Assembly (NCBI GenBank): GCA_002914805.1
Contig: JXTB01000148.1
Location: 103,224-167,223 of the forward strand
Direction of reading: 5' to 3'
Length of the DNA stretch: 64,000 nt
From: Parasponia andersonii
Taxonomy: Eukaryota > Streptophyta > Magnoliopsida > Rosales > Cannabaceae
The notes beneath the pieces were generated by a model. That model searched no databases, was not told where the DNA came from, and saw only the letters and a list, made by a program, of their open reading frames with translations. This document shows positions 1 through 13,064 of the stretch, in pieces. The stretch's first letter is position 1, and the number at the start of each line of letters is the position of its first letter. Made by a program: the position numbers and the translations under genes.

Positions 1-840
1 ACTCAAACTACAAGGTTTATGACGTCACAGGGTCGCACGGTAATTAGAAGCTCCATTTCGTCCTAAAGAACTAATGGAGCTAGGGGGCAATTGTTGTGCG
101 GTCTAAAATCCTAAGGTCGCATAAGTGTTATATGCGACCTCCTCTGAGAATGATGTATGCGACCTCTCCCGTGATGGTTATATGCGACCGCTTCGACAGG
201 TTTTGTGCGACCTTCTCCGTATAGTTTGCCTTAACAAACAGGAAACCTATAAGAAGAGGGAAACACGCAAATACAATAAAGGAAACCTACAAGAAGAGGT
301 AAGCAAGTAAATGCTGTGGAAGAAGCCTACAAGGAATGGGAAACTGAAGACTCCTATTTGCGATTAACTAGTTATCCGTTTTGAGTAATTATCCAATTAC
401 TTAATTAGATAATTATCCAGTTTTATGTTACCCAATTGTATAATTACCCGTTTATTCAATTAGGATCCTAGAGACATAAGGAACCTAGGGGGATAAGGTC
501 ACTACAATCTATATAAAGGGGGCTCTATGTTCCGAAGAGATCATGACAAAATCTGGGCAGAAACAAGTCACAGAAAATAGAAGTCAGAGCAAATACACGC
601 TTAGGGTATTCCAAACTTTGGGTAGTCTAAGTCTTGAGCATTCTTCAATAGCTTTCGAGTATTGTACCCTTGAATATTCATCAATATAGTGAGAAAACAG
701 TGGACGTAGGCTCATCTTTTTCGGGGCCGAACCACTATAAATCTCTCTCTCCTTATTTGCTTTGATTATTTACTTCAATTTACACAAGCCACATCTCTTA
801 ATTATTTATAAATTTATTGTTGATAAAACCTCCATCAACA
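1..840 (+). mobile_element. 3' end of an LTR retrotransposon, entering from the left edge
   Basis: Bases 1-91 look like the last internal bases of the element. They end in a purine-rich tract (around 76-91) directly before a TGTTG that starts the LTR. The rest of the element is outside the window. The U5 region carries the phrase 'gtggacgtaggc' followed by 'gccgaacca', which is common in plant Ty3/gypsy LTRs of the Tat/Athila type. I infer Ty3/gypsy, but no coding part is visible. It is treated as a fossil; whether the whole element is intact cannot be judged from here. Confidence 0.75.
92..840 (+). repeat. 3' LTR, about 749 bp
   Basis: The LTR starts TGTTG and ends CAACA, a perfect 5-bp terminal inverted repeat. 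A TATA box (ctatataaa) lies at 509-517. The U3 part holds four to five spaced copies of a 'tgcgacc' motif between about 118 and 215. The bases following the end (aaagg, 841-845) would be the target-site duplication, but its partner is outside the window. Confidence 0.75.
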
Positions 841-3800
841 AAAGGTAATATTTATTAGATAATTTTCTTAATTATTAAGGGTTCCCATTTATGATTGGCC
901 CATAGTTCTTTACCTCCTAATCATGCACATACTCTATTATTTTTCCAACCTCCAGACCATGGCTTCATAGTCAATTATATATTTATCTTCGTATAATTAT
1001 TGATTCATTACTCTCTAGTAGGGAATTCAAAATTATATTCGGACTTGATCTTTGCAAATGGTATATAAGCAGCTCTTATAAGTACACCCTCAATTCTATA
1101 ATCATTTGTTCTCTTCTTCAGACACTCAATGTTCACAAGTGATTGTGGACTCCTTAAAAAGTCGATTATAAAATTTATCCTCTACAGTTAAAAACCAATA
1201 ATTCCATTCAACCAAACAAGAAATTCAATAATGAATCTATTATAAAGATCGAATTACATTTAATCCTATTTTAGAGTACAAACAGTAGTCAACTTTTTTG
1301 ACCTATTTATGAGAGGAAAAAATTTGGGCGTGAGAGAATGAAGATGGCACTATGAGAGATACTTCTTCTCATCTTTCGAATTATCTCCCACTGAAGTTGG
1401 CCCTTTCAAACTAATATGATCATGAATTTTTCATAGAAGTATGAATGGATAAATATTTTGAAATCCGTATTATAGAATCTTCAATTTAGAAGATTACCAT
1501 TAGTAAAACAAAAAGAAAAACATGCCTATCTAAATTTAGGTAGGAGAAAACCTCAATAGATACGGGAATAATGTATTTTCAACGCAGAATGACGAAGAAA
1601 AATCTTATCAGAGGGTTTTCAAAGAGGCAGAGGAAAAAAACTTCAAATGGAAAAGAGCTCTAGGTTTCGTCTAAAATAAATAAATAAGTAATTTTTTTTT
1701 CTCTTGTGATGATACAAATTTTCTACTAAAAGTTTACCGAGACCGTGACACGTACTAACCATGCTAATTGCTAACCAAAGTTCCAATTCTGAACAAAACC
1801 AAAAGTCCAAAGCTGCAAAACCATATTTGGATTGGGAATTTTTTTTATTTTCTATTGACTTGCGGTTAAAGTTGCAATCATTTTAGGTAGGAGGGGGCTA
1901 ATGTGTAACTTCAAGGCCAACTCACACCCTGAGAGGGTCCAGCTCACACCACTGACCCCCATTTGATGCCTCTGTTCTCATTTTCTTTTTTCCTTTTTTT
2001 TTGTATTTTTATTCCTTATTTTTCTCTACGCTGAAAACATTATAATATTTTTGGTTTGGGACAGAGTACTTTGAGAGCACGGCAGGCCCCCAGCCATGAG
2101 CCACAACCAGAGATCCTCTTCAGGGGAAAGTCCTGTGTTTCTTTCCTTAGTCAAAAGTCAAAACAGGGTTTTTCTTAATTACCAAAGGACCCCTGGTGCT
2201 GATGTACAGCTGGCCACGTTGTAGGCCAGAGAGATGGACTTAGGAGAGGGATTCAGTACATGTGGCAGGCCCTCACGTGGCTTTTGTCCCCTCAGAAAGC
2301 CCAAAAGTGCGTTGCTAACACAGCCAGATGCATCCACAGTTACAATAAACGCCATGCTTTCATGCCTCGCCACGCGCCAACTCCCCGGTTTTTCCCGGCT
2401 AATGTAGATTTTTACAAGCGGAAATTTTTGGAACGCATTTTGATGATCTAGAATTTATTTTTCAAGAGTGATAACTGAAAAATAAAATAGTGCATCCTAT
2501 AATACTAATTAACAATGATAGTTAGTTATATATTATTCAAATATGTCATGTGAATCGAATTTTAGCATACCTCATAATTTTAAGACAAGGAGAGAAAATT
2601 CAAACGAAGGTAAATGGATGTTTTTAAACTGTCAAATTTTTATATTGAAAAATATACTGTCAAAATTATATATTATTTTTAAGAAAAGATATGAAAAAGT
2701 ACACATATCAAATAATAAAATACGAGAGTATAAAAAAATAAAATAAATAATTTTGATAGATGATGTAATAGAACATTTAAAATAAACACACTAGAAAAAT
2801 GTTAATATTAAATACATTTTCTTTCTCATTTTTTTTTATACTCTCTAATTTAATGGTCTAACACTTAAATTTCACTACTTAGTTTAATATTTAATAATAC
2901 AATAAATGATAATGAAATCTACATATCAAACAATGAAATTAAAGGTGGTTAGTATTTATTGACACATTATAGTCTATATGTCAGTTCTCAAGGTTAGAGA
3001 ATTCAAATTTTAGTCCCAACGTATTGAAAGTCTCTAACTATCGGTTCTTTCTCCTTAGGAGATAGGAAAATCTCTTATATGTTTTGGTTTTTTTTTTTTT
3101 TTCATCTCTAATTTTGTTTGACAGGACGATATATCAATTGAGACCTAATTAGATATTTATCATTTCTATAATTTTAAGTATACAGTTTTTTTATGACTAA
3201 TTTTTTAAGTATACACAGTAGTGTAAAATTATTTCTTATCGGAACAAAAAAAAAAAAAGCAAAAAAAACATGTCTTGATCTACCTAGCGATACTTAGAGT
3301 TTTAGAGGTTAGATAAAAGAACTATAATTTAATTGTCTACTCGTCAGTATTAATTAAGTTGCAGACGTTTCATAAAAATTAAGAAAAAAAAGTATTGATT
3401 ACGTTAATTTTATACATTACTTGAAGTAAAAGTGCTATAATACATGTATAAATATTATAATTTTAAATTTCTGATGAAAAATAAATTATAAACACAATAA
3501 TAATAAGATATATAGATTATTATAACTCTCCAAAAAAATAAGATAATAAGAGTTACTAGTAAATTATTACATTCAATATCTGCTCTTAGGCTGCATTGTT
3601 AGTAGGATAAACTATACCATTCCAATACTAATTAAGATCAACACTCATTAAAAAGAAAAACAACTCATCTATCTAATAGATTTAAATTAAAAAAAAAAAT
3701 CAGATTCAAGATATGATAATTTCTCGTATTGATAGAAAATTAAAAGAAAATTGAAAAAATCTCTTGTCCATACGAAAGATCAGAGAGAAGGACAGAGAAG

Positions 3801-5209
3801 GAAATACTCAATTTCCAGCCTATGTGAGAGCATCGGTAAAGTTTTTATTTTGAGAAAGAAAAGCAGTAAATTAAGCGTAAAATTAGACCAAAAGAAAATT
3901 TTGAGTTCTTGAATGTTTAATAGCCATTTCGTGATGTTTATCATGTTCATATTCTGAAGGTCTCTAATCTCCCCTCATATTGCTAGCTAGGGATCATGGA
4001 TTATCGAGGTTCTATGAAGGTAAAACTTTTTCCCCTTTTTATTTACTTATATTTCAATAAACGGGATACATATATTTTTTTTCTATTTCTTCATTGGAAG
4101 AAGCTAAAAAGTGTGATCTTCCTACGCATTGATTAAAAAAATTATTATAAATAGAGTGTGGAAAAAAAAAACCTTTTACAACACAATTTACATGCCCATG
4201 AATAGTCCGGGCTAAGGGGAAAATAATAGCAAATAATAGGATTTCTCACACTATAACATCAATTTCTCAGGTTAAAAAAAATAAAACATCTGTTTTCCAT
4301 TTCCACATTTGTGGAATCCTTTATCACATTCAAATGGTAGACAAATTTGTTGAAGTATCTATTCCTTATTTGAGTGGCTGAGGTTGAAAGGACACAAGTA
4401 TTTCAATATCGATGAAAAAGTTTAGCTTTCATCTCGCCGGTGAACATGTTTGTTGGGTTTATGCAATAATTTTTGGACATATGTATTTTTGTTTTTAATT
4501 TTATTATTATTGATTTTATAAATAGGGCTAATTATTGGTCACCATCAGTCACGCCTAGAATATTTCTTCAATTAAGAAAAAGCTTTAACAAGAAATGAGA
4601 AAACGTGCATCCAATGACCTTATCTTGAATATTCCTCGCTTTAAGTCAACAAATATTGCATGAATAATATTGGCTACCTATATGGTAAGTGGGGCAAGAA
4701 GCTTGTATATAGGCTTAAATTGAAACAGAGTATGATACTCATTAATAAAAACATATTTTTTTCATTATACAAAAAGAAAACGAAAAGAAAAGAAAAATCA
4801 TCAACGTCAATTTTAATATTTTATCATATTTTGCTTAGCAAATTTTGTTTTGGATCACGACTTGATCAACAAACACGGTGTAAGCTACGCCTCCGAGGCT
4901 ATGAAGCCATACGTTATATTTCTCGCAAGAGAGACAGGAATCCTATCACTCTTGAATTATTTTTAAAACATAATATTTAGAAGTGAGTTATCAATTCTAA
5001 ATTCACAAATGCTATGAATTGATAAATCTAAAAAAAAATAAAAAAGTATCGGAGAGCAAATTAAATCACTAATCATATAATTGGGTAATAAGAAAATAAT
5101 TAGTATAACAATCACTGTAATATATAACAATATCTTAGCTAGACTCGTATAATATGATAACAAAAAATAAAAATAAAAAAATAATTTTCACATTTTAGAA
5201 GTCATAACT
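841..5209. other. AT-rich intergenic DNA
   Basis: No gene is supported. The ORFs here are short and of low complexity. Bases 1900-2420 are clearly more GC-rich than the surroundings and contain a CACGTGG G-box-like site near 2275; this could be an old promoter or a conserved non-coding block. The rest is AT-rich with homopolymer tracts. Confidence 0.6.
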
Positions 5210-5423
5210 CTCGAACTAATACACAATCTCCACCACATTCACTCAGCTAACTTCGGTGGATTTTTATTTTATAGAAATAACTTGAACTAATACACAATCT
5301 CTACCGCATTCACTCAGCTAGCTTCGGTGGACTTTTATCTTACAGAAATAACTTGAACTAATACATAATCTCCACCGCATTCACTCAGCTAATTTCTGTG
5401 GACTTTTATCTTACAGAAATAAC
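5210..5423. repeat. three tandem copies of a 71-bp unit
   Basis: Copies begin near 5210, 5281 and 5352. Each holds the core 'attcactcagct' flanked by 'tccaccg' and 'cggtgga', a 7-bp inverted repeat with an 18-base loop. The stem is perfect only in a composite of the copies; single copies carry one mismatch. The unit length is not a multiple of three and no ORF runs through it. Confidence 0.85.
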
Positions 5424-5883
5424 TTATTAGGTAGAATGCAATTTATTAGCTAAACTAGTGAAAAATGATATACTGATAAATATAAATATAACTACTATCA
5501 ATAGTGATAACCATTCCATTATTTACTTCCCTTATTTATTTATTTATTTATTTTTGCAAGGAATCGTCTTTCTTTCTTCTTCTTTTTTTTTTTAACAGAG
5601 TAAGTTTCTATTTACATTTCTTTTTTGGTAACGGTTTAACTTTTTTTTTTCATTTGAGAAATTTTGTCAATTAAAATATCTAATTGCTTTCTTAATAAGT
5701 TGATTAAAATACATATATATAGAAACATCAGCAATATTCATTAGAGAAACGACATCAAGTCTAAAAGGGAAACAAGATCATGCTCAGCTATCTATCAAAA
5801 CGAAAAATTAAAATTGTAATGATAACAATGTGCATATAAACAAGTAAATTTTATATTCTTTTAATATATATATATATATATAT

Positions 5884-6131
5884 GCACCAATTCAGTAGGT
5901 ATTTTTTTTTTTACCTATGCATAAGTATCAATTTGGCCAATAAAAATTTAGCATGCATATTTTTTTATTTTTATTGTGAAAAGTAAGAGAGAGAAAGAGC
6001 ATTAATGATGCACGTCTTTTCATGCACTTCATTATAGTTATTGAATCACCTTTAGATGCACTTCATTATAGTCATTAGATTACCATTAGATGGTGATCCA
6101 ACGACTAAAAAAAAATACTTATTGGATTGAT

Positions 6132-6134
<3 letters not shown>
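5884..6134 (-). mobile_element. small TIR element (MITE-like), copy A
   Basis: This 251-bp element begins 'gcaccaattcagtaggtat' and ends with a diverged inverse of that sequence (atacttattggattgat). Its body matches, in inverse orientation, the copies at 6166-6369 and 14984-15225 (shared core 'gcacgtcttttcatgcactt'). A (TA)n tract lies on both sides. No coding capacity is seen. The superfamily is unknown to me; placement inside TA repeats recalls the rice Micron elements. Confidence 0.8.
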
Positions 6135-6165
<31 letters not shown>

Positions 6166-6167
<2 letters not shown>

Positions 6168-6369
6168 CAATCCAGTAAGTATTTTTTTTCTTTACCTATG
6201 GGTATGTATTTTTTCTTTAGCCGTTATGGCTATAATGAAGTGCATGAAAAGACGTGCAATATTAATGTTCTTTTTCTCTTTTATTTTTTACAATAAAAAA
6301 ATATGTATACTAAATTTTTATTGGACAAATTAATACAGTAAAAAAAAAATACCTACTGGATTGGTGCCC
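6166..6369 (+). mobile_element. small TIR element (MITE-like), copy B
   Basis: This 204-bp copy of the same family is in opposite orientation to copy A and separated from it only by a (TA)n tract (6135-6163). The right end reads 'tacctactggattggtgccc'. The internal segment around the two-fold 'gatcc' motif of copy C is shorter here. Confidence 0.8.
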
Positions 6370-7768
6370 ATATACTGCGATCGGAATTTAACTAATGTGG
6401 TAGGTTAAAGAAATAATCGTATCTGTTGTGTTTTTATTTGCCATCACATAAGACACTATTAGTGTCGTGTTATGTTATGGATGTTGTACTTTTATTGATA
6501 GTGTTAAACACTAGTATTAATGGCGGTCTTGCGCTTTATCAAGCATTTTTGTTTTGACACTTCCAAGTTCATTAGTACTAATTTTTTTTTTGTTTCTCAG
6601 GTTTATTTTATGTTTGCCCTCGATTACATAAAATACTTCAATACATGCTCTTCAACTATTACAAGACTTAATTTCGGCCCATAAATAACTTAAAATTGTC
6701 ATTTTATCATATAAAAAAACAGAAAATAACCTATATATTAAGGTGTTGGTTGAAAACTCAAATAAGTGTTTAGAACTGAAATTATTCATTGTCTTACAAA
6801 ATTACGATTTTAATGATTTGGGAACAAAATTTGAACTTTCAAAATTTAAGAGCATGTTAAGGTACTCTGCATAATTTAGAAGCTAATATTAAAAAAAAAA
6901 AATGTTATAGGATACTATACAATGCTTAATACTAGATAATATATCAGTTTGTTACAAAGTGACTATAATTATACTTCGACTTTCATCCGTTACGTATTAT
7001 CATTTCGTACGGTACTGGATAATACTAATATTTCAAAAATTTTCTTAAAAAAATAATAAAAAGAACTTTTTTTCTTTACAAAATAAAAAACTGAGAGAGT
7101 GGGGGCACGTCGCAGCCGCTGGCCATACTTAAGAGTGGTGGGTCCACGTGATCACGCAGTGCAGTGACCAAGTATGTTGGCCTCTTGAGGTTGATGCTCT
7201 CAAGACGTACCTTGGTTTGACCGTTTCATTCCTTTACAAGAATTTTGCACAACATGGGACAGACCCAAACAGCCCTGATATCCTACGACGCTAGCACTTT
7301 CACAGAACACCAATCACTTAGTAGCCCTTAAAGTGGTATTGTTTTGTTCCCATGTACAAATATCTAAAAATGAGTAATACTAGTAATATCAATTATTCTA
7401 CTAAAATTCTTCTCAAAAAAAGAAAAAATAAATAAATTCTACTAACGTTACAAACAATTGCTTTACACTAACTTACGTGACCATTTTTTAACTACATTAA
7501 ATCACTTTAAATACTGCAACATAATTGCAATTTAAAGCTGTCATATTGACATTGATCAATCTTAAAATTAGTGTTTTTTTTCCTCATTGTGAAAGAATTT
7601 TAGTTGCAATATTCTTACATCAAGTAAAAAATATAATACGAAAATGTTAGTCGTTTGATGAAAGTGTGATTGCCAATTAAGTGTAGCTCAATTGATCTAG
7701 GATTTAAGTATATATAAAAGGAAAATTAAGTGGTTTATATCCTAGCAGCTATGAATTAGAATATAATT
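6370..7768. other. intergenic, with a GC-richer island at 7090-7350
   Basis: Mostly AT-rich with no gene. The island at about 7090-7350 contains a G-box (CACGTG, 7145-7150) and a run of mixed-composition sequence that has escaped the AT drift. It could be a distal regulatory region; no direct proof is visible. Confidence 0.4.
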
Positions 7769-8610
7769 CAGGGGCTATTTGGTATGAGTAAAAATTTGGG
7801 TGAAAATAAGAATCTCCAAAATTCCTGTGTTTATTATAGAATATTGGAATTTTTTGAAACTCGGATAAGTGGATGCATTGGAGTTCACATTGAAGGGGAA
7901 GGGGATAATCTGAACACAATCTAAAGTAGTGGATTTCATATGCCCGTAAACTTAAAAGTGTGGGTCTCTTGCTCAATTCCAAAAAAATAACACATAAAAT
8001 CGTATATGACCTAATAAAGTACACAATTCCAGAAAATAACACATTAAATTATGTACGACCTAATGAAGTACACGATTCTAAAAAATAACACATTAAACCG
8101 TATACAACCCAATAAAATATACAATTCTAGAAAATAACACATTAAACTATATATGACAGAAGTATACAATTTTACAAAATAACACATTAAACCATACACA
8201 ACATAAAGAGGTACATAATTCCACAAAATAACACATTAAACCGTACACAACCTAAAGAAGTACACGATTCTAAAAAATAACATATAAAACTGTATACGAC
8301 CTAAAAAAGTACACAATTCCATAAAATAACACATTAAACCATATATGACCTAAGAGTATTTTGAGAATTTTATAATTATTTTAAATAAAATATTTTTATT
8401 TTGTGATAAATTAATATTATTAGTTTAAAAATATGTTTATTAATTATTTTTAAAAAATAGTTAAAATTGATTATTTCAATTATTTTGGACAAAATGCAAA
8501 AAATCAGCACATTTATATCTAATCAAACATAATTTTTTGGCTTTTCTGATAACCATGAAAAAAATTCTAATACACAATTAAACATAGTTATTTAGATTTC
8601 AAGACAATCA
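7769..8610. mobile_element. possible decayed DNA element with an internal minisatellite
   Basis: The left end 'ggggctatttggtatgag' resembles the 'GGGGCTGTTTGGT' ends of many plant hAT and PIF/Harbinger-derived elements. A weakly matching right end (aattaaacatag) lies near 8577-8590. No clear target-site duplication was found. The interior is dominated by the 49-bp array. Confidence 0.3.
7973..8353. repeat. 49-bp minisatellite, about eight copies
   Basis: Copies with the core 'aaaataacacattaaa' start near 7974, 8022, 8071, 8120, 8164, 8212, 8263 and 8312. Spacing is mostly 49 bases, with one shortened copy at 8120-8163. The minus-strand ORFs here only read through the repeats and are not genes. 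Confidence 0.85.
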
Positions 8611-8875
8611 CGTTATCCTTTCAGCTTTCTTGTTAATAGGGAAACTTGGAACTGCCGTACCACAACCTCCTAAGTTTCGGCCTTTATGTTACAGTGTGGC
8701 TCTCTTGCGTGGCACGAGAGTATTGGACATAAGGTTCTAGCTAAGGATAGTAGCAGGTGCAGGAGATTGCTGCCCCCCAAAATGTAAAGGAGAGGTATTT
8801 GGTAAATCTGTGTGGGTGACCAGATTTGGAGAGACCGGCGTTATCGTATGCGCCGACTGCCATTTCTAGGACGCA

Positions 8876-8935
8876 ACTGTACCAGTCATATTTGTGTAAG
8901 CATATACTGTACCAGTCATATTTGTGTAAGCATAT
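8876..8935. repeat. perfect 30-bp tandem duplication
   Basis: 'actgtaccagtcatatttg' plus eleven more bases occurs twice head to tail without a mismatch, so the duplication is recent. It sits in a GC-richer stretch (about 8690-9010). No gene is attached to it. Confidence 0.9.
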
Positions 8936-10440
8936 GTATACATATATAGTATTCAATTCATTAAAATTTGTGGGACCCTCTCTTTTCATAACGTACGACC
9001 CATTCGCTGTCTCCCTTCTCATTTCTCGGTCAGATTTTTTATTTATTTTTTTAAAAAAAATTATCATGCATGCTCAGCAAATGTCGCGTGCCAAACTAAC
9101 GCTAATCTTTTCCTCTAATCTCTTTTCCAAAAAAGAAAAACAAAATGTCAAATATTGAGATTTAAGATTTCAATCCACCAAATTTTATTAACATAAATAC
9201 TTTATTTTTTTGAAAGCTTATTAAAATAAATATTTAATAACGAACACTATTCAAATCCACTGGTGCTGTAAATTGTTTTTAGTTGTCCTATTTTGGGTAA
9301 ATTTATTTTATTTTTTTTTTCATATTAGAGGTGATCTTTATTTTTTCTTGTTGAATAATTGATGATTACCTATTATAAGTTACTCTTCTTCAGTAAATAA
9401 ATCAACACAAATTAACAAATTCCCTCGTATTGATTTTGGGATAGAACGACAGAACATCGTTAATTAGTACTCACCGTTACGGTTCTTAATTTTTATTTAT
9501 ATATTCCTTTTCAATTTTTTTTTAATTTAAATGAGATTATCATTGTTTCGTTTACATTCTACTCGTAGTACTCGGTTGCATGTTTTCCGGCTTCAATCTC
9601 GTTAGTCGATCTAGTCAAATAATTCCTTATGTAATCGAAAAAAAGAAAAGAATTACAAGAACAAAAAACGAGCCACCGAATTGACATTTCCTCATACTTA
9701 ACAAGAAAGAATTTCCTAAAAAATGTATAAATTAATACTGCTATGTTCTTCGTTTTTCATTTCTTTTTGAGAAATTTATTTTCATCTAAAACTTTTTTTA
9801 AACAAAAATAAAAATAAATAAGGGATAGTTTGGGATTCAAACCTTACCTCTTAATATGTGACGTGATATGGTTGATAATAACTAATATAAGTAAAAGACG
9901 ACGGATATATAATATATATATATATATATACATAAAAATTATGAAGAATTATGTATGTAGTAAATTCCTAAATTATAGTCTTTTTTCTCAAAATCAAAGA
10001 TAAAATTGCATCATGATCAATTGTTAAATTTGTACAAAATTACTTCTAATAGCGACGCCAACACTGAAGAGTGGTGTGGTAATAAGGAAGATAATTCTTC
10101 ACTCTAATGGAAAAGATCATTTTCTGAACTCTTTAAATTTTATTAAAATATTTAAATCTATATATTGGCGATTATGATAAGTCTCAAGTCTCAAATTCAC
10201 TTTAAAAAAAAAAAAATCTTAAATCTCAAGTAAAAGCGTGTGCCACACATGCATGCCAATCCACGACGGCGCGTGTAAAAAGCGCGTGAAGAAGTTGCTT
10301 TTTATCTTTGGTCTCAAACTCTCCAAAAATAAAAAACGAAAAGAAATTAATATTATTAATTGTTGAGAATCAAGAAGCGAAAATGGCAGAGAAGATGAAT
10401 ATTTAATATTCATATATAAAATATATGTGCAAATGAATAT
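8936..10440. other. AT-rich intergenic DNA
   Basis: No gene is supported. It has homopolymer tracts and a (TA)n tract near 9911-9930. The part from about 10210 on is likely distal promoter of the RRM gene. Confidence 0.5.
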
Positions 10441-10727
10441 GAAGAGGCAAAGTATGTCATGTGTGTGAGTGTACTCACGTTGTTAGATATAATAGCCTTA
10501 CTCTAATCTATCTGTCTTGCCTCTCTGTCTCTCTCTATTTCTTTCCATTTTTTTAAGTGCACCCCCAATTATCCTCTATACAATCCTTCACACACTAAAT
10601 CATAACTCCCACTCCTTCTCTCCTATGCTCTCTCTCTCTCTCTGTTACCCCTTTCTCCCTCGCTCTATCTAAACCTTTAGTTTTCCATATCAAAATTAAG
10701 CCCTCCTTAGAATTAATATCATACATT

Positions 10728-10759
<32 letters not shown>

Positions 10760-10797
10760 ACATAGCTGAGAATTCAGTAGATCGATTATTATTGATC
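10441..10797 (+). promoter_or_regulatory. promoter-proximal region and leader of the RRM gene
   Basis: The region just before the RRM start codon has pyrimidine-rich CT tracts (about 10518-10540 and 10626-10645), typical of plant core promoters and leaders. A (TA)n microsatellite at about 10731-10759 lies only about 40 bases before the ATG, so it is probably in the 5' UTR. The transcription start is not determined. Confidence 0.5.
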
Positions 10798-13024
10798 ATG
10801 ACAATGAGCAACAACGTTAACGCCAACAATAACATTGGGGGACCGTTCGGGGACACAACACTCACCAAAGTGTTCGTAGGAGGCCTCGCATGGGAAACTC
10901 CGAAGGATGTCATGAGAGACCACTTTGAAAAGTTCGGCGAGATCTTGGAGGCCGTCATCATCTCTGATAAACTCACTGGCCGATCCAAGGGCTACGGATT
11001 CGTATGTTTATATATATCTAAAAAAAATGTCGTGAAAATGAACTTGTATTTCTTTTTTCTTTTCTTTTCTTTTTTTTTTTAAATTATGAAATCAATGGTT
11101 TCTAGAAATATTTTGTAAAACCCTTTAATTTTATTTTTTATCACATAAAAGTCTAAATGTAAGCTATATTCCTTTTTCTTTTTTTTTTTTTATAAAATGA
11201 CAAAGGTATGGGCTTAATTTGATTTGATATCTCAGGTGACATTTAAGGAAGCCGAAGCCGCCAAGAAGGCGTGCGAGGACGCCACGCCGATCATCAACGG
11301 CCGCCGAGCCAACTGCAATCTGGCTTCTCTCGGCGCGCGCCGCCCCAGGTCGGCTTCCAATGCAAATAATACTACTAATCCTCCTCCTCCTCCTCAGCCT
11401 CAGCCTCAGCCTCAACAAGGTATATACATAAAATTATATCATATATTTTGATTACAATTGCATTGATCTGAATAGTGAATATTAATGCCATGGAAGTGGC
11501 AGTTTCGTAATAAAGAGGGACTTGCAAGGGCTAATTGTTTGGTACGAAATAATATTAGGATCTAACGTTGGACCGAGGTCAATGTCGCCGGCACCACCCG
11601 CGAATCACGTGCAGTGGTACTACCCGGCCGGAACGCCCGCTGCGACGCCGTTTCATCACCAGCATCATCATCACGCTGTTCCTTACTACGGGTATGTACC
11701 TTTTTGCCATTTCACACGGTTTTGTTTAGTTTTAATTGGTGGGCGCGTGTTTTGGGGATTGTTATATGGAGTTGCACCGCATGGGATTAAAACTTCTCTT
11801 CTTGTGATTTTTCAGATACTCTCCGACCTACATTGCAACTGATATCAGTTACAATCAAGTAAGTAGATGGGATCTAATGCGATGCTACTGCTCTCTGTTG
11901 CTACCAATTAATACGTGTCATTAGTTTGTTGGTTCTATGAATGGTTGGTTCATGGTGGTGTGCCATTAAGTCCCGTGCACACGCATGGGAATTGGGATCC
12001 CCTTTGGGATTTACTAATTTTCATGGATGAGCTACTTAGGCCCCTCCCAACCAATTTACTTTGGTCCCCACTATAAGACATCTATTGAATTCTAAGATTA
12101 AAGCTTAACGTATCAATATATATATACATATATATATATATATTGCCTTTATCAGTTTATTTTTCGCACTTTTTTGTTCTTATTGACAGTCCAGCTAGTT
12201 TGTCACATGCTTAGGATTTTTCAATTGAATCCTCACTTTAGTTTGATAATCACAAAAAAAAACAAAGAAAAAAAGAAAAGAAACGAGAGCGAACAAGAAA
12301 ATGCTGCTAACATCATAACCAATTAGTAATTCAGTATTAAATCACATGTCAATGAGATGAGAGCGAAAAAGAAAGTGCTGCTAACACCGTACAATCAGTG
12401 CATGCAAGTAGTTAACAGTTATTAGCACTTGCTACTATATAGAATAATATATGTTTTGCTAATTGGGATTGTGCATGATGATGGTGTACAGAAGCTAAGC
12501 TACAGCGGGGGAACCTACATGGGCGGGCACTTCTCGCAAGTGTACCCAGGGCAACCAATGATGGGCGCGAATGCATTGATGCCAATGTACCCGCTGTATC
12601 ACTACCACCAATCACACACAATGGGCCTTCCGGCCCACATGTTCCCAACAACAACGGCGGGGCCCATCAGCACAGTCCCGGCCATCATTTCCAAGCCCGC
12701 ATCAATTGCTGCTCCCAACTCAGGTAGTTGCACTCACTCGGAAGTTATTTGTTTTTTGCACAAATTAACTAGCCTAATTCTTAGACTTTAGTCTTTGTCT
12801 ACATCAGAGTAAAATGAGCTCAAGAAATAAAATATAAAATAACTTTTAGTAAAGGGAATAGTTGGGTCACGTGATTAGGTGAATTGGTCATTGAGCTGAA
12901 TGATTGCCAACTGTCACTTTTGGAGAAAAAAAAATGGAGGTTACAATTTTACCGAATTTAGGATAGATTTGTAAATTGCTTTTAACATCGAGGTTTAAGG
13001 TTTGAATACTATTATCATATAAAC

Positions 13025-13064
<40 letters not shown>

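Noticed and set aside
3990-4025. Short possible exon starting MDYRGSMK with a donor
   Set aside because: Eight codons only, and no following exon could be found.
4660-4980. 106-codon ORF in the left intergenic region
   Set aside because: Lys/Ile/Leu-rich, no domain, no splice or promoter context; AT-rich chance ORF.
8741-9158. Overlapping ORFs on both strands, about 110 codons each
   Set aside because: They include the 30-bp duplication and homopolymers; neither product resembles a known family.
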